In this document: positions 1 through 5,306 of the stretch, one piece after another | How the letters are laid out: every line of letters starts with the position of its first letter | Position numbering within the stretch: the first letter of the stretch is position 1 | Assembly: GCA_026416755.1 (NCBI GenBank) | Contig: JAOAEP010000130.1 | Coordinates: 1-5,306 of the forward strand | Length of the DNA stretch: 5,306 nt | From: a bacterium | GTDB taxonomy: Bacteria; Ratteibacteria; UBA8468; B48-G9; JAFGKM01 | Reading direction: 5' to 3' | The notes under the pieces: model-generated | Seen by the model: only the letters and a program-made list of their open reading frames with translations | What the model was told of the DNA's origin: nothing | Database searches by the model: none | Made by a program: the position numbers and the translations under genes

Positions 1-1
1 A

Positions 2-1414
2 TATGGTATTTATCAAAGATTCTGGGGTTTTGAAATAACAAGAAAAAGTTTAATGGAAAATCCAGAGTTATTTCTTCATTATTCAGAATTTTTAAAATAC
101 TTATCACCTACTTTTATAGATAGATTAGAAAGTAATAGAATTTTCTCAACATTTGTTTATCCCAACATATATGCTTCTTTCCTTATATCTTTAATGCCCC
201 TTCTATTTTTTATTTTTGTTAAGGAGTATAAAAGTTATTATGGTTTTTTTTCAATTTTCCTTTTTATCTTATGTCTTTTAAATCTTATTTTTACTGAATC
301 CATGGGAGGGATACTGATTTTTTTCTTTATTTTTCATTTGATTTTTCTTCAATTTATATTAGAAGAAAGAAAATTTAAAAAATTTGTTCCCTATGTACTA
401 ATTTTTGAGTTTATTTTACTAATTATTGGATATCAACTAAAAATCCTTCCCCATATTCATTCTCTACTTGATAGAATTGGATATTGGAAAGCAAGTTTAA
501 AAGTCGTATTATTGAGACCGATTATTGGTGTGGGACCTGAGAATTTTAGATACTATTTTTTAAAATTTAAATTACCAGAGGGACTTGAAACAGCCCATGC
601 ACATAATTTGCTTATTGAAATATTAGTTGAAAATGGAGTTATAGGACTTTTTTTGTTTTGTGTATTTATCTTTAATTTATTATTAGACTTTTGGAAAAAC
701 CAAATGGAAATACTAAATAGAGGCATCTTTTATCTTTTAATTTCTTTTTTTCTTCACAATCTTATTGATTTTAATTTCTATGATCCATCAGTTGCCATCT
801 TATTTTTTATATTTGGTAGTCCATTTGAGCAAAAAGTTAAAAAAGTTTATAGTTATAATTTATTGACAAAAGTAGTGTTGTACCTTATTATAATAATAAG
901 TATTGGTGTTTGTTTTAAATTAATTAGATTTGAAAATTCAGAAAGATATAGAAGATATAGTGAAAGAGAAATAAATTTAAATACTAAATTGGGTTTACTT
1001 GATATTGCACAAAATTGGGATAAAAGAAATTTTGAAGTTTTTTTTCAGAAGGGTGAAATATATATAAGTATGTGGAGTTTAACGAGAGAAGATAATTTTT
1101 TGAAAGAAGGTATATTAAATTATGAAAAAGCAATTTCTCTAAATCCATATTTAATAAAGTCTTATAGACGACTTGCTTATATTTATGAAACAATAGGAAA
1201 TTATAAGGAAGCAGAAAAGTACTACATAGAAGTATTAAAAAGATATCCTAATAAAAAAATTTATAATCTTGAAATAGCAAGATATTATAAGAAAATTGGT
1301 GAAAATGAAAAATTTAAATTTTACTTTGAGAAAAGTAAACATTTGCAAAGTGTGACTAAAGAAGAAAAAATTATGGTAGAAGAGATAGAAAAATGGATAG
1401 AATTGCAGAAATAG
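2..1414 (+). CDS. O-antigen ligase/polymerase-like (Wzy_C) membrane protein with C-terminal TPRs, 5'-partial
   Basis: Likely an inner-membrane protein of the O-antigen ligase/polymerase superfamily, which joins or polymerises lipid-linked glycans on the outer face of the membrane. The frame has no stop from base 2. The codons before the ATG at 53 read YGIYQRFWGFE, a segment typical of this family, so that ATG is probably internal and the real start lies left of the window. Counting from the Met at 53: RIFSTFVYPN at 29-38 leads into hydrophobic helices at about 41-56, 62-81, 84-103 and 111-128. The Wzy_C-type loop follows, with R141, W145, GVGP at 159-162 and AHAHN at 181-185. Further helices lie at about 195-214, 223-239, 245-257 and 271-290. 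The soluble tail carries two to three TPR-like repeats at about 334-365, 366-400 and 401-432. Family assignment is good. Ligase versus polymerase, and the sugar substrate, cannot be told; a bactofilin-type or glycosylation role is equally open. Confidence 0.82.
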   Translation, partial: YGIYQRFWGFEITRKSLMENPELFLHYSEFLKYLSPTFIDRLESNRIFSTFVYPNIYASFLISLMPLLFFIFVKEYKSYYGFFSIFLFILCLLNLIFTESMGGILIFFFIFHLIFLQFILEERKFKKFVPYVLIFEFILLIIGYQLKILPHIHSLLDRIGYWKASLKVVLLRPIIGVGPENFRYYFLKFKLPEGLETAHAHNLLIEILVENGVIGLFLFCVFIFNLLLDFWKNQMEILNRGIFYLLISFFLHNLIDFNFYDPSVAILFFIFGSPFEQKVKKVYSYNLLTKVVLYLIIIISIGVCFKLIRFENSERYRRYSEREINLNTKLGLLDIAQNWDKRNFEVFFQKGEIYISMWSLTREDNFLKEGILNYEKAISLNPYLIKSYRRLAYIYETIGNYKEAEKYYIEVLKRYPNKKIYNLEIARYYKKIGENEKFKFYFEKSKHLQSVTKEEKIMVEEIEKWIELQK

Positions 1415-2058
1415 AAATTAGAAAAGTTGAAAAAAATCAATATTTTAGGTTGTCTAATGAAATGGATATAAAGCCAAAGGATTTTGTGCTTGTTGAATTT
1501 ACTCAAGGAACAATAGATTATGGGAAAATATATAAAATTTATGAAACTAAAAATATCCCTTTCCATACAATTTCAGGAAAAGTAATACGAAAATTAAATG
1601 AAAAAGATTTTATTATAATTCAAGAAAATAATTTGAAAAGAAAAGAAGCATTTAATATCTGTCTTGAAAAAGCCAAAAGTTATAATCTTCCAATTCGACT
1701 TATTGATGTTGATTTTTCATATGATAGGACTAAAGTTACATTCTATTATTGGGCAGAAGGGAGAATTGATTTTAGAAGATTGGTTAGGGATTTAGCAAAA
1801 ATTTTTAATTGTAGAATAGAAATGAGACAAATTGGTTTAAGGGATGAAGCAAAAATTAAAGGTGGGTATGGAGTATGTGGAAGAGAATTATGTTGTGCCT
1901 CTTTTTTAAAACATTTTGAATCTATTACTTATAAAATGGTTAAAAATCAGAAACTTCCTCTTGATGAAAATAAAATAACAGGTTTGTGTGGAAGATTATT
2001 TTGTTGTCTAATTTATGAAGAGGATTTTTATACTAAAGAAAAAGTTGAAAAAAAATGA
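1393..2058 (+). CDS. ricT: PSP1/RicT (YaaT) family protein
   Basis: A 221-residue PSP1-domain protein. In Bacillus, RicT (YaaT) forms a complex with RicA and RicF that binds Fe-S clusters and affects RNase Y-dependent mRNA processing and the phosphorelay. The core matches the family: AEGRIDFRRLVRDLAKIF (121-138), RQIGLRDEAK (145-154), then two related cysteine motifs, CGRELCC (162-168) and CGRLFCC (199-205), whose cysteines are candidate cluster ligands. The ATG at 1393 is chosen because residues 1-18 (MDRIAEIEIRKVEKNQYF) align with the N-terminus of Bacillus YaaT as I recall it; this makes the gene start 22 bp inside the upstream membrane-protein gene. A weak purine-rich stretch (1378-1384) precedes it. 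The protein ends soon after the second motif in a Lys/Glu tail and is about 50 residues shorter than Bacillus YaaT. A neighbouring metG also fits, since yaaT and metS lie close together in Firmicutes. No RicA or RicF partner is in view, so the role in this organism is inferred. Confidence 0.88.
   Translation: MDRIAEIEIRKVEKNQYFRLSNEMDIKPKDFVLVEFTQGTIDYGKIYKIYETKNIPFHTISGKVIRKLNEKDFIIIQENNLKRKEAFNICLEKAKSYNLPIRLIDVDFSYDRTKVTFYYWAEGRIDFRRLVRDLAKIFNCRIEMRQIGLRDEAKIKGGYGVCGRELCCASFLKHFESITYKMVKNQKLPLDENKITGLCGRLFCCLIYEEDFYTKEKVEKK
2055..2058 (+). promoter_or_regulatory. ATGA stop/start overlap joining ricT and metG
   Basis: The metG ATG (2055-2057) overlaps the ricT TGA (2056-2058). No clear Shine-Dalgarno sequence precedes it, only a run of eight A (2048-2055), so termination-reinitiation coupling is the likely route of metG translation. 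This is inferred from the arrangement. Confidence 0.6.
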
Positions 2059-3539
2059 AATTTTATATTACTACTCCATTATATTATGTGAATGCAGAAC
2101 CACATATAGGACATACATATACAACAGTAGCAGCAGATTGTCTTGCAAGATTTTATAGAATGAAGGAATGGGATGTATTTTTTTTAACAGGAACTGATGA
2201 GCATGGACAAAAGATTTATGAAGCGTCACAAAATGAAGGTTTAACGCCTATTGAACTTGCAGATAGAATTTCAGAAATATTTAAGAATATGTGGAAAAAG
2301 ATGAATATTTCCTATGACAGGTTTATACGAACAACAGAAAGACAACATCAGGAAGTAGTGAAACGAATTTTTAAGATTTTATTAGAAAAGGGAGAACTTT
2401 ATAAAGGTGAGTATGTGGGCTTTTACTGTATTCATTGTGAAAGTTATGTAGATATTGAAGATAAATCAAAACCTATTTGTCCTGATTGTAAAAGACCTGT
2501 ATCTGAAATATCAGAAACTTCATATTTTTTTCGTCTTTCTAAATATCAAACTCTTCTTGAAAATATTATTAAAAATAGTGAAATTGTTAAGCCTGAATTT
2601 AGAAAAAATGAAGTTTTGAATTTTGTAAAAAGTGGTTTAACAGATATAAGTATAACGAGAAAAAATGTTGTATGGGGAATAGAAGCACCTATAAATGAAA
2701 AATATACTATTTATGTTTGGTTTGACGCACTTTTAAATTATTTAAGTGGAATTGGATATTTATATGATGAAGAAACATTTAAAAAGTATTGGCCAGCAGA
2801 CGTTCAACTTATAGGAAAGGATATAATGAGATTTCACCATATTATTTGGCCTGCTTTATTACTGGCTTTAGATCTACCATTACCGAAAAAAATATTTGCA
2901 CATGGGTGGTGGATTTCAGGAAAAGAAAAGATGTCAAAATCAAAAGGGAATGTTATTTCACCTGAATATTATATAAATGAATATGGAGTTGACCCTTTTA
3001 GATATTTTCTTTTAAGAGAAATTCCATTTGGAATGGATGGAGAATTTTCTGAAGAAAATTTTAAAAAAAGATATAATAGTGACCTTGTTAATGATTTTAG
3101 TAATCTATTAAATAGAAGTTTGAATCTTATTGAGAAAAAATTTGATGGATATATTCCAGAAGGAGAAATAGATGAAAGAATTTTTGAGATGTCAGATGAA
3201 ATATATAAGAAATATTCAGAAAGGATTGAAAACATATCTTTTTCTGAAAGTATTGAAGAGATATGGAAACTTGTCATTTTTCTGAATAAATACTTAGATG
3301 AAAAATCTCCATGGAAAGAAAAAAGTTATGATGTTGAAAAAACAATGATTTCAATTTTTTATGGAATAAGAAATCTTTTGATCTTTTTAAACCCATTTAT
3401 TCCTCAAACATGTGAAAAAGTTGCAGAGATGATAGGCCTTGAAAAGAAAGAAATTGAGAAATTTGAAAATTTTAAAATAAAATATTCGGGAAGAATTAAA
3501 ATTAGAAAAAGAGAAATTATTTTTCAAAGAAAGAAATGA
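2055..3539 (+). CDS. metG: Methionyl-tRNA synthetase (MetRS)
   Basis: Cytoplasmic class I aminoacyl-tRNA synthetase that charges tRNA-Met with methionine using ATP. The 494-residue protein shows the full catalytic set: N-terminal ITTPLYYVNAEPHIGH with HIGH at 17-20, TGTDEHG at 45-51, one zinc knuckle with C125, C128, C142 and C145, YVWFDA at 220-225, and KMSKS at 292-296. An alpha-helical anticodon-binding region follows (about 340-460), including the DEKSPWK-type segment. The protein stops there, without the C-terminal EMAPII/Trbp111-like tRNA-binding domain found in many longer bacterial MetRSs (about 600-680 residues). It is therefore a compact form that either works alone or uses a separate tRNA-binding protein. 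The start overlaps the ricT stop as ATGA and has no clear Shine-Dalgarno sequence, so coupled translation is likely. All motifs are intact and the identification is secure. Confidence 0.97.
   Translation: MKFYITTPLYYVNAEPHIGHTYTTVAADCLARFYRMKEWDVFFLTGTDEHGQKIYEASQNEGLTPIELADRISEIFKNMWKKMNISYDRFIRTTERQHQEVVKRIFKILLEKGELYKGEYVGFYCIHCESYVDIEDKSKPICPDCKRPVSEISETSYFFRLSKYQTLLENIIKNSEIVKPEFRKNEVLNFVKSGLTDISITRKNVVWGIEAPINEKYTIYVWFDALLNYLSGIGYLYDEETFKKYWPADVQLIGKDIMRFHHIIWPALLLALDLPLPKKIFAHGWWISGKEKMSKSKGNVISPEYYINEYGVDPFRYFLLREIPFGMDGEFSEENFKKRYNSDLVNDFSNLLNRSLNLIEKKFDGYIPEGEIDERIFEMSDEIYKKYSERIENISFSESIEEIWKLVIFLNKYLDEKSPWKEKSYDVEKTMISIFYGIRNLLIFLNPFIPQTCEKVAEMIGLEKKEIEKFENFKIKYSGRIKIRKREIIFQRKK
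3536..3539 (+). promoter_or_regulatory. ATGA stop/start overlap joining metG and pyrH
   Basis: The pyrH ATG (3536-3538) overlaps the metG TGA (3537-3539). The upstream bases are only weakly purine-rich (AAAGAAAG), so translational coupling to metG is likely. It also shows TGA in use as a normal stop after a complete-looking MetRS. Confidence 0.6.
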
Positions 3540-4273
3540 AGCCAATTTTTAAAAGAATTCTTTTAAAATTATCAGGAGAGGCATTACAGGAGAATAAGAA
3601 TGAGAGAGGCATAAGTTCTAATTCTTTAATTTCCATTTCTAACGAGATAAAAAGTGTGTGGGAACTTGGATGTGAAATTGCTCTTGTTGTTGGGGGCGGG
3701 AATATTTATAGAGGGAGTGAAAGGGATAAAGAAGTAATTGAGACAGTCACTGCTGACTATATGGGAATGCTTGCAACTGTTATTAATGGGCTTGCTTTAC
3801 AAAATGCTTTAGAAAAACTTGGACTTGAAACAAGAGTTCAAAGTGCTTTTGAAATGAGACAATTTTGTGAGCCCTATATAAGAAGAAGAGCAATAAGACA
3901 CCTTGAAAAAGGAAGAATTGTAATTTTTGTTGGTGGGACAGGAAATCCTTATTTTACTACAGATACAGCAGCGGCACTCAAAGCAGTTGAGATAAAAGCA
4001 GAGGTTATTTTAAAAGCAACAAAGGTTGATGGAGTGTATTCAGCAGACCCTTTAAAATATCCTAATGCAAAAAGATATAAAAATTTAAGTTATTTAGAGA
4101 TAATACAAAGTCAATTGAAAATAATGGATGCTACAGCAATCTCTATGTGTATGGAGAATAAAATTCCAATAATCGTTTTTAACCTTTTCAAAAAAGGTAA
4201 TTTAAAGAAAATTGTTATTGGAAAAGGAGTTAAAACTATTATATCTGAAAAAGGAGGTCTAAATGAGAAATAA
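3536..4273 (+). CDS. pyrH: Uridylate (UMP) kinase
   Basis: Bacterial UMP kinase of the amino-acid kinase fold, which phosphorylates UMP to UDP with ATP in pyrimidine nucleotide synthesis. It is normally a hexamer in the cytoplasm and is allosterically regulated (GTP activation, UTP inhibition in the family). At 245 residues it is the usual length. Motifs seen: RILLKLSGEAL at 7-17, VVGGGNIYRG at 51-60, ADYMGMLATVINGLA at 73-87, EMRQFCEPYIRRRAIRHLEKG at about 106-126, GGTGNPYFTTDTAA at 133-146, LKATKVDGVYSADP at 159-172, and KIMDATA at 195-201. The PYIRRRAIRHLEKGR region resembles Gram-positive-type sequences more than E. coli PyrH. The ATG sits inside the metG stop (ATGA) with only a weak purine-rich leader. 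The gene ends 11 bp inside frr, and the frr ribosome-binding site lies within its last codons. The pyrH-frr pair is widely conserved, but the usual rpsB-tsf genes upstream are replaced here by metG. Confidence 0.97.
   Translation: MKPIFKRILLKLSGEALQENKNERGISSNSLISISNEIKSVWELGCEIALVVGGGNIYRGSERDKEVIETVTADYMGMLATVINGLALQNALEKLGLETRVQSAFEMRQFCEPYIRRRAIRHLEKGRIVIFVGGTGNPYFTTDTAAALKAVEIKAEVILKATKVDGVYSADPLKYPNAKRYKNLSYLEIIQSQLKIMDATAISMCMENKIPIIVFNLFKKGNLKKIVIGKGVKTIISEKGGLNEK
4251..4258 (+). promoter_or_regulatory. Strong Shine-Dalgarno sequence for frr
   Basis: AAGGAGGT at 4251-4258 is a full-length match to the anti-Shine-Dalgarno end of 16S rRNA. The GGAGG core is followed by a 5-base spacer to the frr ATG at 4263. 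It lies inside the last codons of pyrH and fixes the frr start. It is by far the strongest ribosome-binding site in the window. Confidence 0.9.
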
Positions 4274-4820
4274 GATTTATACTGAAACTGAGCAAAAAAT
4301 GAGAGGTGTTGTTGATTTTTTTTCTAAAGAAATTGCAAAGATGAGAGCAGGTAGAGCTTCGATATCTTTACTTGAAGGGATTTTAGTGGAGTGTTATGGC
4401 TCAAAATTGCCTGTAAACCAGGTGGCAACAATAACAATACCTCAACCTCAAATGATAATTATTCAACCATGGGACAAAAATATATATAATAATATTCTAA
4501 AAGCAATACAAACAAATAATTTAGGACTTTCACCTATTTCAGATGGTAATGTGATAAGAATTCCAATACCGCCATTAAGTGAGGAAAGGAGAAAAGAACT
4601 TGTAAAGATATTACATAATATGGGAGAGGAAGCAAAAATTGAAATAAGAGAACTGAGAAGAAAAGCAAATGAACAACTGAAAAAAGCAAAAGATGAAAAA
4701 CAAATTTCAGAAGATGATATGTTTAAAGGTACTGAAGAAATTCAAAAGTTAACTGACAAATATATAGAAGAAATTGATAAAAAAATAAAAGATAAAGAAA
4801 AAGAAATAATGGAAGAATGA
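4263..4820 (+). CDS. frr: Ribosome recycling factor (RRF)
   Basis: RRF acts with EF-G to split the post-termination ribosome from mRNA so that the subunits can be reused. The 185-residue length is exactly that of the family. Visible landmarks: KMRAGRAS at 26-33, YGSKLPVNQVATI at 45-57, a Trp at 70 in the QPWDK turn, NNLGLSPISDGNVIRIPIPPLSEERRKEL across about 85-113, RELRRKANEQLKKAK in the long C-terminal helix (129-143), and ISEDDMFKGTEEIQKLTDKYI at about 148-168. Together these give the three-helix bundle plus the beta-rich domain II. The start is fixed by the strong AAGGAGGT site 5 bases upstream and overlaps pyrH by 11 bp, a common arrangement. The C-terminal tail is very rich in Lys and Glu. 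Nothing is missing. Confidence 0.97.
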   Translation: MRNKIYTETEQKMRGVVDFFSKEIAKMRAGRASISLLEGILVECYGSKLPVNQVATITIPQPQMIIIQPWDKNIYNNILKAIQTNNLGLSPISDGNVIRIPIPPLSEERRKELVKILHNMGEEAKIEIRELRRKANEQLKKAKDEKQISEDDMFKGTEEIQKLTDKYIEEIDKKIKDKEKEIMEE

Positions 4821-4821
4821 A

Positions 4822-5286
4822 ATGAAAAATTTTGTAATAGCGATTGATGGTCCAGCAGGAGCTGGAAAAAGTACTGTTTCAAAAATAGTGGCAAAGAGAT
4901 TAAATTTTTTATATGTTGATACAGGAGCAATGTATAGGGCTTTAACCTTGAAAGCCATGAAGGAAAAAATCCCCTGGGAAGAAGAGGGCAATCTCATTGA
5001 AATGGCTAGAAATACTAAAATTGAGTTGGTTCAGGAAGGGGATAAATATAAGGTTTATCTTGATGGAGAAGATGTAAGTGAGGAAATCAGAAAAGAAGAA
5101 GTCAGTAAAAATACCTCTTATATTGCTTCTATTTTGGAGATAAGAGAAATTCTATGGGAAATGCAAAGAAAATATAGAGAAAAATACAATATAGTCATGG
5201 AAGGAAGAGATATAGGAAGGAAAGTATTTCTAGATGCTCAATTAAAAATTTATCTTGTTGCATTTATTGAAGAAAGGGCAAAATGA
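4822..5286 (+). CDS. cmk: Cytidylate kinase, interrupted by an in-frame TGA and cut by the window edge
   Basis: (d)CMP kinase, a cytoplasmic P-loop nucleoside monophosphate kinase that makes CDP and dCDP. Motifs seen: AIDGPAGAGKST (P-loop, 7-18), YVDTGAMYRALT (31-42), DGEDVSEEIR (81-90), IVMEGRDIG (124-132), then the donor-side segment DAQLKIYLVAFIEERAK (138-154). The frame then meets TGA at 5284-5286. Bacterial Cmk is normally about 220 residues, so 154 would lack the rest of the LID region and the C-terminal helices and would probably be inactive. The bases after the TGA read RYLQLK in the same frame, which is the normal family continuation (EERAxRRYLQLKE-like), so the stop falls where the first Arg of the RR pair is expected. 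The start is one base after the frr stop, with a modest GGAAG at 4811-4815. Identity is secure; whether the gene is functional is not. Confidence 0.9.
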   Translation: MKNFVIAIDGPAGAGKSTVSKIVAKRLNFLYVDTGAMYRALTLKAMKEKIPWEEEGNLIEMARNTKIELVQEGDKYKVYLDGEDVSEEIRKEEVSKNTSYIASILEIREILWEMQRKYREKYNIVMEGRDIGRKVFLDAQLKIYLVAFIEERAK

Positions 5287-5306
5287 AGATATTTACAACT
5301 TAAAGA
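5284..5306 (+). other. In-frame TGA in cmk and continued Cmk coding sequence to the window edge
   Basis: TGA at 5284-5286 stands at a position that is Arg in relatives (EERAKRRY in Bacillus Cmk, EERAHRRMLQLQ in E. coli, both from memory). The codons after it read R Y L Q L K plus a partial GA, in the same frame. One substitution (AGA or CGA to TGA) explains it and no frameshift is needed. CGA is used for Arg several times in this window, so a C-to-T transition is possible. The remaining 60 or so codons of the gene would lie beyond the window. Confidence 0.75.

Noticed and set aside
984..1193. Minus-strand open frame opposite the TPR region of the membrane-protein gene
   Set aside because: It is antisense to a well-supported gene, its composition mirrors AT-rich coding sequence, and it shows no recognisable motif.
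1321..1566. Minus-strand open frame spanning the ligase/ricT overlap
   Set aside because: The Phe/Ser/Ile-rich product is expected from reversed AT-rich Lys/Glu codons; both + strand genes are better supported.
2969..3277. Minus-strand open frame of 102 codons opposite metG
   Set aside because: It lies entirely within metG coding sequence, is low-complexity and Ser/Leu-rich, and has no ribosome-binding site or family resemblance.
4182..4198. Perfect 7-bp inverted repeat (ACCTTTT, 3-base loop, AAAAGGT) resembling a terminator
   Set aside because: It lies inside pyrH coding sequence, the stem is short and AT-rich, and no T-run follows on the + strand. It is more likely a chance product of Phe-Lys-Lys codons.
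2056..4820. Possible alternative genetic code in which TGA is a sense codon
   Set aside because: TGA terminates ricT, metG and frr exactly at the next gene's start and at family-typical protein ends (MetRS, RRF). Only the TGA in cmk interrupts a homologous frame.
4742..4997. Two minus-strand open frames opposite the frr end and cmk start
   Set aside because: They are shadows of the Lys/Glu-rich frr tail and the cmk P-loop region; the forward genes have clear family motifs.

Overview
The window is a densely packed, AT-rich stretch of bacterial chromosome (roughly 30% G+C, judged by eye on sampled lines). Arginine is mostly AGA and there are long A/T homopolymers. All six genes lie on the + strand, and no two are separated by more than one base. 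No tRNA, rRNA, CRISPR array, insertion sequence, intrinsic terminator or intergenic promoter was found. The content is chromosomal housekeeping plus one envelope gene, with no plasmid or phage character. The organism cannot be named from this window. The single-zinc-knuckle MetRS, a PyrH resembling the Gram-positive type, a RicT/PSP1 protein next to metG, and a Wzy-like protein with TPRs suit a low-GC Firmicute-like or uncultured candidate-phylum bacterium. That is inference only.

Layout: (1) 2-1414, the 3' part of an O-antigen ligase/polymerase-like membrane protein with C-terminal TPRs; its reading frame is open at the left edge, so the true start lies outside the window. (2) 1393-2058, a PSP1/RicT (YaaT) family protein with two CGRxxCC motifs. 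(3) 2055-3539, methionyl-tRNA synthetase (metG), lacking the C-terminal tRNA-binding domain. (4) 3536-4273, UMP kinase (pyrH). (5) 4263-4820, ribosome recycling factor (frr). (6) 4822 onward, cytidylate kinase (cmk), interrupted by an in-frame TGA at 5284-5286, after which recognisable Cmk sequence continues in the same frame to the window edge.

The junctions are a 22-bp overlap, ATGA, ATGA, an 11-bp overlap and a 1-bp gap. This implies one polycistronic transcript with coupled translation. Only frr has a near-perfect Shine-Dalgarno sequence. The last four genes serve translation (MetRS, RRF) and pyrimidine nucleotide supply (UMP and CMP kinases).

No convincing undescribed system is present. 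The observation most worth checking is the TGA inside cmk. It could be a base error, a real nonsense mutation, or (least likely) recoding. Three other genes here appear to use TGA as a normal stop, which argues against a genome-wide change of code.
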